A program made the position numbers and the translations under genes. 64,000 nt of DNA, from assembly GCA_949825065.1 (NCBI GenBank), contig OX463862.1:19275118-19339117 (forward strand), in the 5' to 3' direction. The stretch is from Odontocerum albicorne (taxonomy: Eukaryota; Arthropoda; Insecta; Trichoptera; Odontoceridae). Below the pieces are notes generated by a model. The model did not search any database and had not been told where the DNA came from. It saw nothing but the letters and a program-made list of their open reading frames with translations. This document shows positions 25,501-40,500 of the stretch, piece by piece (within the stretch, counting starts at the first letter, position 1; every line of letters starts with the position of its first letter).

Positions 25501-28500
25501 TTTTTAGTTTTAGTTTTATGTTTCTCCTTTTTTTTCGGGATGTTTTTTTATCCGAGTAAATTGTTTTCCTACCACCCCGGATTACCAGTTTACTCATTAA
25601 TTTCCATGTTCGGACCATCAATTTTTCAGATGTTCGAACAATCATTCATATCAATCAGATCCTGCCTAGAGCATGTATAATTGTTCCGAAGTTCGAAAAA
25701 ACTAGCATGTTGTGTGTCCTGTATGCCCCCGCAGTCAGATTCAGTACTTTCATTCAATAAACCCCTTCTTTGCTTGTTCGCCTTGCGTTAGCCACCCCTA
25801 AGCCATGTATCATATATTTAAGATAGTTAAATGTTCACCTTGAAGACTATCAAATCTACTGTATTAATAATATACGAGTATATTATTAATACAGTAGATT
25901 TGTATATTTAAGAGTCTCATGCGTGTGTATCATTTGAAAACATCAAGTGAACAGTATAGCTGATTCAATTTAAAAAATCTTTCAGAGGAGGAAGATATGG
26001 TCCCAGCCGGACTGCTAGGCAATGCGACATGCACCTACAGGAATAACGAGCCCAACGTGGTCTCCTTCTACAACGATCTGGAGATTAAGGAAGAAGTGGT
26101 AGAGTTCCCTGCTGGGACACTCTTGATCTCAAGGTACGTTCGTTTTCTATATCAATCCAGTAGAGCGGGGTCTTATGACAGGGCTGAGACGTCGAATTGT
26201 CTCCCTCTAAGTATTAGAAATATTGGTGGTGTGCGAGGAATATTGGATTATATATGACGTCGTCGCTGCTGGGCCTTGTAATTCCAATGTCAATTCAGTT
26301 GGACAGCAAAGTTGTGCCATGGAGTTTGTTTTTTTTAAGGGAGAGAGCGGTTGCACTCCAACAAACTCAACGATCACACCGTTGTACTGTATCTCATGGC
26401 ACCGACCACACCGTTGTACCGTATCTCATGGCACACTTGAAATAAGACGATTGGAGAACACTGACATGTTTTTTTTCCTTTTTTTTAAAGAACAGATATG
26501 ACCGAAGCCAAAGGTATCCTTATACCCCCGAATACCAGGTGGAAAAAATACATGTGTCATTCGAGGGAAGGAGCACAGCGTGGGGTTCGAACCGCCACCC
26601 TGCCACACGGAATTTCAGTGTTTAACCGCGTGGCCATGCGCCTCTAATTATATTATTATATATGAACACTACACTCCACCTAAAGGTGAATGTGTTACTA
26701 TCACATATCGGAAGATCTACAAAGATTTCTTTGTTGCACATCTTCCCTTGGTAAATTTTCTGCAGTTTTCTATCCTTACACTAATGTACGAGTGTATATA
26801 TTATATTTATTTTGTTATATTTTTAATCTGTCAATAATAGTGTATTTGAATCTCGAGTTAGAGCACCTTTGAGGAGAGTCTGCTCTCTAAACGACGCTAT
26901 ATAAATTGTCCTTTTATTATTTATTCATTAGTTTATTTATTATTTATTTATAAGTACAATGTACCTTATAACAAAAATACAAAAAATATAAAGCGCCAGT
27001 AGTAAATGCTTTGACATATCAACTTTGACAGAATATGCAAAAAAAAAATTATTTACACAATTACAGCAAAAATATTTAGAATGAACGCCCATAGATGCAC
27101 AGCCCGCACTGCGGAAAAAAATACAAACACTTTAGACATATCATTGAAAAACAAATCATAAATAAAATAAAAATTCAAAACAAACTATAAATGACGGAAT
27201 CAGACAGGTACGAACTTAAAAAATCCTCAAAAAGCACGGGAAAAATCACAAAAATAGTAAATAAATAAAAACACAATAAGCAACCGAAAAGCAATTAAAA
27301 AAAAATCTTCAAAAGTCCTCGTAAGGCACGTGGGATCCTATTCCAAGGCTCGGAAATTCAGCTGTGCCTTTTCAGGCACTCCTAGACCAGCAAACTAACT
27401 CTAAATATTATAAATACATAACGCAGCGTACTCATTTCCGATCATGTGCAGTCTAGGTATAGGAGAATTCGCAAAATAATTTCCACATAGAAATGTGTCT
27501 TGCAGCCTCGTAATTCTTGTCGGAATTCGAATGCTTATCAATTCCAAGAGTTTTGGACAATCGTCCATTCCATTCACAACTTTGAAAAGTAAACTATTAT
27601 TATTATTATTAATGTCATCATCATGCTATATGTCCTCAGTGAGATACAGGCAAAAGCCTAGTTTACTGGGGATACGACAAATGAAAGGCAACAAACCCAG
27701 ATCCATAAAAATTGTGTGTCCGAATTAAATAACCTGTTGTTTTTTCGCAAATTATGTATATTTCTTGTCATGTCATTACATAAATAAAATAAATAAATTG
27801 TCGACCTGGGTCGATCCACTGCTGAATGAAGGTCTCCTCAAGTTGACTCCAAATAATTCAGTTGTTTGCTCGTTGGTGCCATGTGATGCTGCCATGCTTC
27901 CTAATTTCATCCATCCAGCGTATCTTTGGTATTTTTTGTGGGCCTCTTTATGCCTCTTGAGTACCATTGGATTATTTTGGATGTCCATCGGGAGTCTGAC
28001 ATTCTGGCTACGTGTCTTGTCCATTGCCACTTAATTTTCTTGCACACCTTTATACCGTCTTCTATCTTTGTTTTGTTGCGAATCCAGGTGTTTCGTTTAC
28101 TGTCTCTTATAATAAATCCCAACATGCATCTCTCCATGCTCCTCTGGAGTTTTTCTCTATTCTTTACTGTGATCATCCATGTTTCACAGCCATACGTAAG
28201 TACTGGGAAAATCGACTAGTTTTTTTTAAATATACTAGACCTTTCGCTTCAAAGATATTGGAAGATCACATTTGAAGATGTTGTTCAATCGTCCAAATGA
28301 GCTCCATGCTATTTTTGTCATTCGTGCTATTTCTTCTAATGTGCCACCTGCAAAGGAAATAAGTTGTCCCAAATACAGATATTCCTGGACAAGTTTCAGC
28401 TACTTTCCATCTACAATTATTGGTTTTGGGGTAGCAAAGCTGTTCATCATATGTTTGGTTTTTGATATATTCATTTTTAAACCAACATCTTTACTGACCT

Positions 28501-31500
28501 CTGCCAATTCCTGTAGTTGGTGCTGATTATTAATATATTACTGTTATTATTTATATTGGGTGTCTTTTGAGTTTCATTGCGTATTTCATTGTTACAGTTA
28601 TAATTATTTTGCTAAAATATTGTACAAGTTGCATTAAATTTTTTTACTATATAAATATGATCCAAGGCATAGATATTATTATACACCCGAGCACTAGGTG
28701 GAAAATTTCTAGGAGAATAGTACACCGCAGGGCTAGATCCAACGACCTTCCGCTTGGAAGTCCAGTATTTTATTATGCGGCCACGCACCTCAATCTGTCC
28801 TATAATATCCTCTTGAGATAGGTTTTATTTACAACTTTATTATTTTATATTTTTTTAGTAATATTGTGTTAGTTTTCTATTGCCGATTACTTTTGCTAGG
28901 TATTGATATGTCAAGTTATCATATCGTAAAATAAATATGTTATGTATCGTAAATTGTAAGATTATTTTTGTAACACATTTATTATTACACACATGACAAG
29001 AAATATATACAATTCGCGAAAAAACAACAGGTAATTTGATTTGGACATACAATTTTAATGGATCTGGGTTTGTTGCCTTTCATTTGTCGTATCCCCAGTA
29101 AACTAGGCTTTTGCCTGTATCTCACTGAGGATTGCCTGTATCTCACTGACATTGATACTTTAGTTTTTTTTTTTAAGTTTTCTTGTGTTACGTTAGGGAT
29201 ACTTCGTGTTTATAAATAAATAAACATGTCCATAAAACTTTGAAAAAAGCACATATCATATTTTCATGAGGGATGATTAATTTTGGTGAATTAAATGAAC
29301 AAACTAAAATTAATAAAATAGTGCTACGAGACCCGAGCTCTAAGAAGCTCTGACTTAACTCAAAAAATCCCCGTTAAACTTAATCGATTTATTTTTATTT
29401 TTTTATCCACGTTTTCAAATATTTATATTGATTGATATGATGTACGGGTTTATTTATGTCCTACTTAATTATATTTTGAAATTTTAGGTGTGTTGATATT
29501 GGAAAGTACGCCATGATCGGACCGAACCAAAGACGCTGCATGGGAGGCGAGTGGGACGGCGGGAAGCCATCGTGTTTTGGGCTCAACCAAGAAAATGACT
29601 ATGCAAGTGAGTTTTCTATTCTCAATTATAATTTTCACATACCACCAACAAAGTAAACAGATAAATACATACCATCATTCCATTTCTCTATTAGGGTAGG
29701 CAGAGAAGAGAGAGCGCCGGATTTCCCTATCGCGACAAATATATTTCCCTTCTTCTACAGCCATAAACCTTCTACACTCGATTTCTTTGACTTTTAGCAT
29801 TTCCTTCTTTCAAAATACCATACACTTGATCCAACTACGCTTTCCTCTGTCGCGTCATCCACTCATATTTGCACTGTACATTTGTTTTGTTAATATTTCT
29901 TCATTCATTCTTTTCACATGCCTTAACCATCTCGGAATGCTCTTCGTCATCTTACTTAACACATCAGCCTTAAGATCACATTGAACCCTAATCACTTCAT
30001 TCCACATTCTCTCACAATTGGTCACTCCAAGCATTCTTCAGTGTGCACATTTCAACAACGTTCATTCAGCTCCCTTTACTATTTTTTTCATGTCCACGTT
30101 TCACTTCTATTCATTATACACGATCTCATTAATAATCTCTGGGGCCTAGTGTTAAAACTTTTAAGATTTACCATAAGGTATCAGATTCGATTCCTAATGA
30201 TAACTCTAAAAAAATAGTGAATGGTTCTCATTCAGGTCTATTTACATTTTTTCACCAGATTAAAATAAATCTTGAATATCTTCTAAGATGACCTCTATAG
30301 ACTTGTGGTAGAGCATTGTCATACACGAAAGGTTTTTCGGATTCGAATCATAATGTTTACCAAAAACAGTTTGAATATTTCACATCGTTTGTAACACGTT
30401 TACTGCTAACCACACAATATAGCGTGGTGTAAGGTGAAAGCTAGTGACTTCCCATATCAAGTTATAGTATTATACATACAAATGATTGTAACTCGCCACT
30501 TCACGCTATATCGCATGGTGTGCTACAATAAGGTGTATCAGCAAAGTTCCGGGAGGACCCAATATACCGGCCACTACAAAAACTACAAAAAAATATCCTT
30601 TAACGTCATTAGATTGGAGTAGCCAATCGGTTCGAAGATGGACTGATGTAGGACCAAATGGAGTTCCCTTTGGAAATTACTGACTCGATTTTTATCGCAG
30701 TACCACAGAATGTGTTATCCTAATGGCCGCAAAGATTGCAACATGGCAAAGGGACAATATTGAATCTGTTTGCAATTTAAGCTCCCATGACCGGAGAGAA
30801 ATTGGGCAATCTAAAAGCTTGGATAAACCCACGGAGAGCCAAGGCGCGCCCTGATACTAGGATCCCACATACATTTTGTTATTATTTAAAAAAAACAAAT
30901 AAACAGATAATGTTTTTTAAATAAAATCTCAAAAATATGTATTATAAAGTTTTATGGGAAACTTAGGCTGGGTTAGTAAATCAAACAGGGTTTGATTAAG
31001 AATACACTAAATACATATATGTTCGAGTGCAAACTAGAGAAAAATTGTATAGTCCAATAGCTTGGATACTCCCATGGGAAGCCGAGGCGCATGTGGCGTG
31101 TGTGCCCCATATGGGCTTGGTCAGGCGCACAACGGTCAAAAACGCCTTCCTCACACTTAGAAGGGATGACCTAATGTGGAAAATCATTCCTTAGCCATGG
31201 TCTATTGTTGTTCCCAGATTAGTTATTTCCCATTTGCACCTACATTATAATATATGTGTTTGTAAACAATTGCCAACATAAAATACACATATATGTTTGT
31301 AAACAATTGTCAACATTACAACATATGTATTTGTAAACAATTGTCAATATTATAACATACAAGTATCGGTTTGTAAACAATTGCCAACATTATAACATAA
31401 CTGTTTGTAAACAATTGTAGTGGAAAAGCCTCCTACGATCCTGTTTCGCCATCAGCTCGGGCCCATCATGCAGAGCAACGATGGCCGACTCGTGGTGTAC

Positions 31501-34500
31501 CCCGGCACCATCCTACACATGGAGTGCTTGTGGATGCGCAAGTTCGGCAACCCCAAGTGGAACGTCAGTCACGAGTACAGGTTAGTGTAGCGAGCTCTTC
31601 ATTCATTATAGTCCGCTCTCGGAAAGGAGGAATAATGACGGTTTTTTATTGTTCACAATACAACATTTACATCGTTTTAATAAAAAAGCTGCACTGGAAC
31701 GACTAGGTGAAGATTGGCACAGGCTTGCCTTTTGCACAGGCTCTACAGGCAGTGGAATGCCGAGAGGACTGCAGAAGAATGTGCAGGACATACAGCAGTT
31801 TCTGTGTGGGTCAAATTCTTTATCATTAAGACAGAAGAAGAATGCAAAGGCACAAATACATAACAATGCAAAAAACCTCAATTTTGTGGACATGGAGAAC
31901 CACTTCACAAAGCAACGCATATGGCCCGAGTTCGTAATATCTAAATATTAAATACTATTTCTAACTTTAAAATGTTGTGATTTGTAATCATAACCTGACC
32001 TCGTACGCTCCAAACTTTAAAATGAGGCAATGAAATCACATTATTCTTTTAAAATTGTTTCAACACTCATCCTAGACACAGAGGAACCTTTTACAATTCA
32101 TACGGGTCAATAACATTTAGCTTACGACAGTTGCATGTTGTAGTTCATCGATTGCGAGAATGCAACAATGGAGAATGGATCAATAACACTTAGCTTACGA
32201 TAGTTGCATGTTATAATTCATCAATCGTGAGAATGCTACAATGAGAATGAGAATGGGTCAAAAACACTTAGCCTACATGTTGTAATTTATCAGTTGTGAA
32301 AATGTAACAATCGAGAATGAAAATGGGTCAATTACACATATGTATGTAGCTTACGACAGTTACATGTTGTAATTCATCAATCGTTAGAATGCAACAATGA
32401 TAATGATAATGGGTCAATAATACATAGCTTACAACAATTGCATGCTGTAATTCATCCATTGTGAGAATGCAATAATGGACACAATCAATTACACATATGT
32501 ATGTAGCTTACGACAGCTACGTGTTGTAATTCATCAATCGTGAGAATGCAACAATGATAATGAGAATAGGTCAATAATACATAGCTTACGACACTTGCAT
32601 GTTGTAATTCATCAATTATGAGAATGCAATAATGGACACAATCAATTACACATATGTATGTAGCTTACGACAGTTACGTGTTGTAATTCATCAATCGTGA
32701 GAATGCAACAATGATAATGAGAATAGGTCAATAATACATAGCTTACGACACTTGCATGTTGTAATTCATCAATTGTGAGAATGCAATAATGGACACAATC
32801 AATTACACATATGTATGTAGCTTACGACAGTTACGTGTTGTAATTCATCAATCGTGAGAATGCAACAATGATAATGAGAATAGGTCAATAATACATAGCT
32901 TACGACACTTGCATGTTGTAATTCATCAATTGTGAGAATGCAATAATGGACACAATCAATTACACATATGTATGTAGCTTACGACAGCTACGTGTTGTAA
33001 TTCATCAATCGTGAGAATGCAACAATGATAATGAGAATAGGTCAATAATACATAGCTTACGACACTTGCATGTTGTAATTCATCAATTGTGAGAATGCAA
33101 TAATGGACACAATCAATTACACATATGTATGTAGCTTACGACAGTTACGTGTTGTAATTCATCAATCGTGAGAATGCAACAATGATAATGAGAATAGGTC
33201 AATAATACATAGCTTACGACACTTGCATGTTGTAATTCATCAATTGTGAGAATGCAATAATGGACACAATCAATTACACATATGTATGTAGCTTACGACA
33301 GTTACGTGTTGTAATTCATCAATCGTGAGAATGCAACAATGATAATGAGAATAGGTCAATAATACATAGCTTACGACACTTGCATGTTGTAATTCATCAA
33401 TTGTGAGAATGCAATAATGGACACAATCAATTACACATATGTATGTAGCTTACGACAGTTACGTGTTGTAATTCATCAATCGTGAGAATGCAACAATGAT
33501 AATGAGAATAGGTCAATAATACATAGCTTACGACACTTGCATGTTGTAATTCATCAATTGTGAGAATGCAATAATGGAGAATGAGAATGGATCAATAATA
33601 CTTAGCTTACGACAGTAACATGTTGTGATTCATCAATTGGTTTGACGGATATTTTTAATAAAAGTTTTATTCAATTCCGGAGTGTCTTTTTCCAGCTCTT
33701 CTTCAATTTAAGGTATTGACTTGATTTTTTTTTATTATCTTAAGTATTTTTTTGTAATTTGTCCTATAATGTCGTAATCGTGTTGCCCTGGATTTATTTT
33801 TTTCCCTATTTAAGTCTTACACTTTTGGTTGAATTTAATTAATTGTATTTGATTTTTTTTACATAACGTGTCGTGCTATATATTATACACTGGCATTTCA
33901 TTCACCATATTTTGAAAGATATATGAATCCTGAATTAAAAGTTGTGTTTTGGAAGATATTGACATTATCAGAGACGTTACATTTTGTTTTATAATTGTTA
34001 CTGTGATATGTAAAGGACAGTTATGCGTCATTTACTTTTTATTGAATAACTTGTACCAAATGTATTGGCACTGTTTCAGGAAATACCCTGAAGGCTGGTC
34101 GAGTGATCCGGGCCGCGACAGTCAGCTGGAATACCGCCTCAGCATCTTCCATGCTACGCATGACGACTCCGGGATCTTCACCTGCGTCACACCGACCCGG
34201 CAGTCGCACCAGGTGGAGATCATCGTGGAAGGTATTTACACATTCAGTCATGTGTTTTTAGATTTATTTACTTTAAATTGTTATATTATATTGTTTATAG
34301 TTAAGCCATTGACGTTGTGGAGGTTTAAATACATTGTAATTTGTTTTATCAAACACTGTTTATTCCACTTTTTGTAACGGTATAACCCTACCGGTTTCAA
34401 GGCTTTCACCTCATCTTCAGGGGAGCACAAACAAGACTTAATTCTGTTCGAACTGGTACCGATATACACGCTTCAACGGTTGGGGACATTCGGGTTAGGG

Positions 34501-37500
34501 ACTGAGGGCTGAGGGAGGCGAACTTTCATCGGGTGGTACAATTCAATCTAACTTTTATTAGGTGGTATTATTGAGGTATATTGCCAGGCGATAACGCATT
34601 GGACTTCCATGCGGAAGGTTGCTGGTTTGAATCTCATGGTGTGTTACCCCCCTCGAATGACACAGGCATTTTTTCCGCCTGGTATTTAGGAATATAAGAA
34701 TACCTAATACTTGGTTACATCCATTCTTTCAAGGAAAGGGAAAAAACACGCCTGTGTACAATCCTCTCAATTCAATGTGCCATCGGATTCAGTACAGCGG
34801 CGTGGCCGGTGAGTTTGCTGGTGTGCAACAACTCATTCACTTAAAGAAGAGAAAGGAAGAAGGAAACTAGGCACGACGGCACTGCTTCATTTTCCAACTG
34901 AATTGAGGCTGGAATAGCGAGGGGATCCTTGACTACAAGGCCCAGCAACGATGACGACAATTTGAAAAAAGTTTGTGAACCCCAGGTGTAGGATTCTAAA
35001 GATCAAGAGGATTTTAAAGATCACAAAAACATATTTGAGAGATATTACATTGAAACTTAGGAACTTTTGAATGATATTTGGCCATTAAATGGTTTCAGGA
35101 AATAAATAGATAAAAACTGATCATCGATAACGTACCCATCGAGCAAGTAATGCGATTCACTTACCTAGGTGTAGAGATCTCCAGCAACGGTGACCTATAT
35201 AGTGAAGTATGAGCACAAACTAATAAAGCGACAGCTTTGGCTGGCTGCCTGCGGGACACTATATAGAGAAACAAACACATGCTAACCTAAAGTAAGGTCT
35301 GGATATATAAGACATGCGTCCGCCTCATCATGGGATATGGGATAGAAGTGAGAGCCGATACCAACAGGACAAAAAACCTTCTCAGAGTGGCAGAAATGAG
35401 AACCCTACGCTCCATCGCAGGCAGAACTCTTAGAGATCGGATCAGAAATGAGACGATAAGGTCTGTCTGTGGTATTGAATACATAGTGAGGTGAGGAAGG
35501 AGAAGGCGCTTCTGGAGGGATCATGTGGACCGCATGGAGGATATAAGACTGGCAAAAGTGAAAACCGTAACAGCAGGAGATTACCAGGAAGGCCGCCGAA
35601 AAGGTGGAAGGACAGCTGGACATCATCATCTCATGACAGCCCACCGTCACAAACAGGTCATACGACCTAAACCAAGAGGAAGAAGGAAATAAATTATATG
35701 TATATAATCGTTTACAGCCGTACACTGCCCACCGCTTCCGCTGCGTCGTGGCCTGATCAGCAGCAGTCAGTCCACCAAGATGGGTTCCGAAGTCTCCTTC
35801 TCGTGCGCAAATGGAAACTCCCTTATAGGAGCCGCACACCTCACCTGCCTGCCCAGCGGGAACTGGAGTGCTCCTCTTCCCCTTTGCGAAAGTAAGTGGT
35901 CACCCCGATTGATCGATCTTTGAATGAACTAAGGAGCGTGACTTAGTCATTAATCTTGCAAAATCTCAAGCCATCATCATTAGCAATCCTCAGTTTCTCA
36001 GTAAATTCATCGCTGACTTCCTTTAATATTATAATATATAATATAATAACTTAATGGCTGTATCAAGCATTCAATACCCCACAGTTACAAATCTAAGTGT
36101 TTATAGATAACACTAATAACAAGATTAAGTAAATGAGGTAAGCCGAATGATCTTGTTCAGTCTTCATTCCTTTAAAGTGTTGCAAAGATTCCTGCCTACT
36201 GAAACCAAAATTTTGCTTATGCGATTTTTGCTCTTTCCGATTTTGGACTATGCGGACGTCTGTTATTTGAATATTACGGAGGAACAGCTGGACAAATTAC
36301 AGCGTCTTCAAAATGTCCGAGATTTATTTTTTACCTGAAAAAGTACGATCGCATCACTTCATACCAAATGAAGCTAAACTGTTTGAACGTCAGAAATACA
36401 ATAGATGCAAAATTCACATATGTTCCCAATAGTTTAGTATTTTTAAATGTCTCGCCACCCCTTTTTATCTTGCCGAGATTATTCAGCATCTTTACTGTCA
36501 TTGACTTGCGCTACGCTCAATCAAGAAATTGTTTACTGGTTTCCCAGTTCACCACTTTTTTTTAAATATCGTCCCTTACTGTCTGTCCTTTACTATAATA
36601 TGATGCGAATAAATTCTGTAAAAATGCGTACACTTAGAAAAATTTATGGAGGGACATAATATGAAAAAATGAGGAATGAAATGATTAAGAATGAATATGA
36701 ACTGAAAACTAATGTGTTGAGTAAGATGAAGAAGATCACGGATTGGGCATTTGCAACGAATGAATAAAGAAACACTTTTAAAACAAATATACAGTGCAAA
36801 TGTGAGAGAAAAGTGTGGTAGAGGTAGACCAAAGAAAATATGGTTGGATCAAGGGAATGGAATTTGGAAAAAAAAAACATAAGAAATAAGAGAAATTGTA
36901 TAAGTTGCATAAATTAAAGCGTATGGGTGTAGAATAGGCAAAATACTTGTGTCGAAATAGGAAAGCCTGGCAATGTATCCTCTTTACCTGTCTCAACAGG
37001 GAAACGGCGTAATAGTTTGTATCAATCTATTTTGAATATATCTATGATACAGAACAAAGGGTGATTACCTCACTATATGCTCACCATGTCGAACTTTTCA
37101 CGGTGTGTAACTTTAGAACAAGAAAGCCTCAAAACAAGAAAGCAAGAATCCATTGTAATATTCCTACTGAAGGTTTTTCAAGTTTGCTTTAATTGTCCCA
37201 CGATATTTGAAGTACTAAGTCTATACGTCCCTAATAAATATATCCGTGCAAGGAATCACCCTCTGTTCTATATACTAACTTACAGAACGGATATTCTTCC
37301 TTACGAATATGCTTAACAGTAGCAGACGTTTTTTGCGTAACATGAGAAATTCGTGCCAAGTGGATAAAAAAAATCTAATTCCCGATATCCTACCACCCAG
37401 TCCAATGGGAGGACATGATTATTAACATGAAGCCAAATTGGATTGGACTACTTAAAGTGTAATTATTTTTTCCAGGTGTGGAGTGTGGGGAGGTAGTGGT

Positions 37501-40500
37501 GACAATGTCAGGATCGGTCCAGTCACGGCCCCGGGTGAGCGTGGTGTCCCGCGGCGTGGGGGGTCGCGCCGCTTTCAGCTGTGCCCCTGGATGGGGACTG
37601 CGTGGCCCTACCGAGACCGTGTGTGCCCCCACTGGTGAATGGGCACCACCGCCTCCCACATGTGTGGGTATGTATCAAATCAAGTCTTATTTATTTTTAA
37701 ATGTTTTTAGTAATTTTAATAATAACGCAAGACTTCTAAAGTGCTCTTTCCTTTCACATGTCACCCAAAGAGTCCTCCATGAATGATTTTTAAACAGTTT
37801 CTCCAACTTCTCAATATCAATCCAGATTTTCCAGCCTCTAATTAATGAACGTTTGTTGGAAGAATCCCTCTTGGAAAAAATAGAGATATTTTCACAATGG
37901 TAGACCGATAACTATCTCCACAAATGTCCCTTTTTTTCTACACACGTGTTATGTATTACTCCTTACCATCTAATTAACATACATTTGTTGAAAGAATGGG
38001 TACATTTTCTCAGCAATAGACCGATGTCTGTCTGCAGAAATGTATTGTAGTGTATGGAAACTAGTCTCATATCAGCAACCCAAAAGGTATAAAATGTGAT
38101 TAAAATAATAAAATTATTCCAGGTTCTAAATTGTAACTTCAAGCATAAGGAATGAACCGTGTAACTCAAAAGAAAAAGAAACAACCCTCATAGTACAAAT
38201 TCCTGTCTACAGATATTACGAGGTTTTTTTTTATTTGCAGAGGTGTCCTGCCCAGCCCCGCAGGCACCAGTGAATGGGTACCTGTTGGGGAAGGCTCCGT
38301 TCAGGGCAGGGGATGTGGTCCAATTTAACTGCAACCCTGCACACATGATGCAAGGACAGCCCATAGTTGCCTGCCAGGACAACGCTCGATGGAGTGGTGA
38401 AACACCTAAATGTAAGTATTTTAAACACAGTTTGATGTATCACAAAGGTCCAAAAGTTTCCTCTCTGAACAAGTTACAGCTAAAGTTTGATACTGTTATT
38501 CTTAGTAGTATATCACCTAGAGCCATTACAAGTCGTGTTATTTCGTTATATTCTGAAATATTAAAAAAATAATATTACGCTGTTATCAAGTTTCTTTCAA
38601 AATAAGAACATGCTAAGATGCTGTTTACGGAGAACCTTCTCCGTAGACAACATATTAAAGTCGCTTAATTTCTGCCGAGCTTTCTCCTTACATCGCCTGA
38701 CCATGCGTTGGACGTGGCTGGCATGATATATATGCATATACAGATGACTTGTCCAGGCAGGAAACTTTAGGACCTTTGTTGTATATATGATAAAAACTTT
38801 GAGAAAAATCCTAACCTCACATAAATGAATATGTTTCAAATATATGTAGATATGGACATTAATAAATCTGTTTCAAATATATGTAGATATGGACATTAAT
38901 AAATCTGTTTCAAATATATGTAGATATGGACATTAATAAATCTGTTTCAAATATATGTAGATATGGACATTAATAAATCTGTTTCAAATATATGTAGATA
39001 TAGACATTAATAAATCTGTTTCAAATATATATAGATATGGACATTAATAAATACGAGTACATGGACATTAATAAATCTAAAAGTAAATAGACGCAATCGA
39101 TTTAACCTTATGGCAATTTAACCAAGATCTGCAAGAATGGTGGTTCACAACAGCATATTAGTGCATACATTGATGTATTGGATTCAAACGTGAACTTGGA
39201 AAATTATGGAAATAAGCTAAATAAATGAAGTCGAAATGCGTGCACTGAAAAAATATGGTATGACAGAATAAGAAATGTATTTTTTTAAAGAATAGATATG
39301 ACCGAAGTCATAGTTATCCTTATACCTCTGAATACTAGACATGATTCGAGGAGAGTAGTACAGCGCTGGGTTCTAACTGGTGTCTTTCCGCACAGAAGTC
39401 CAGTGTTTTACCTCCATCAATACCACTTTAATTAATAAGGATGAATGTGAGCTTAAAGCTTATATTTTAAGATTAGAGTTAAAAAAAGCACGTTGAGGTA
39501 GTTTGGATATGTAGAGCTATTGAGTGACGAAAAAATGACTTAATAAATTTATAATGCAAGCGTACAAGTGGAAGTCGTGGTAGATGAAGACCTAAAAAAG
39601 TATGGCTAGACCAAGTGAATGAAATTTTGAAACAATGAAAGGTTACAAGCTGTACGAGAATATGTATGGATGTAGAGAAGACAAAGGCAGTATTTTGTGA
39701 TAAGAAAGTTTGATCCTCTATCATTTCTTCCTACCCCAAAAGTGATATAGTATGATGGTAAATATGTGTGTATGTATGCAAAAAAAAATTTTTTTTTATC
39801 AAAGCTTTTAGGTTTACATTTGTGAAACTCCATATTTGAATATTTACTAATAAATTATTTTGTTCTTCAACTAAATACATTTATCCTAGTTATACGTGTT
39901 TCTAACTCATATAACGAGGCTCTCTTCAGGCGAAACGATCCTGGTTTGTTACGAAACCAGTGTTATGTTAGGTTAAACTAGTGTTATGTTAGGTTAAACC
40001 AGTGTTATGTTAGGTTAAACCAGTGTTATGTTAGGTTAAACTAGTGTTATGTTATCGGAAGTATCAGTATGTAGTTTACTGACTCAAAGGGATTTTTTTG
40101 ATGAGGAGTGAAATTATTTGCATTCTTTAATTATTTATTATTGTTTATTTTTTTATGGCTTATTATTGTTTTTTTTTATATTTATGTATCACTAATGCTT
40201 CTAAATACATTTTTTGTATAATTTTTGTGACATATGTAAGATTTGAACATTATTTGAAATTACGGTTTATTTCTATAATATGGTTTGTTAATTTTGAAAA
40301 AATGATATTGGATAGACAATATTCATGTTTCATATAAAATTTGAACCCTTCTTTCTTTGAAAATATGATTTATTTCTATAACATGGTTTGTTAATTCTGA
40401 AAAATTGTTATTGGATAGATAACATTCATGTTTTATGTAAAATTTTAACAATACTTTCTTTGAAATTACGATTAATTTCATTAATATGGTTTGTTAACTC

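Larger units (their letters stand above)
27634..29130. mobile_element. Fold-back structure with 140-bp inverted arms around a LINE
   Basis: The arm 27634-27773 (tcagtgagatacaggcaaaa ... tttcttgtcatg) is the complement of 28991-29130 with about 90% identity by eye. Between the arms lie a minus-strand LINE fragment (27780-28530) and a SINE B fragment (28655-28795). It may be a fold-back or TIR element hit by later insertions. Confidence 0.75.

Noticed and set aside
34039..34251. Minus-strand open frame opposite the Ig exon
   Set aside because: It is a shadow of the GC-rich + strand exon, which has the Ig signature and matching splice phases.
35405..35839. 144-codon minus-strand frame across a LINE fragment and exon l
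   Set aside because: It spans an unrelated dead LINE and the antisense of a CCP exon, with no domain of its own.
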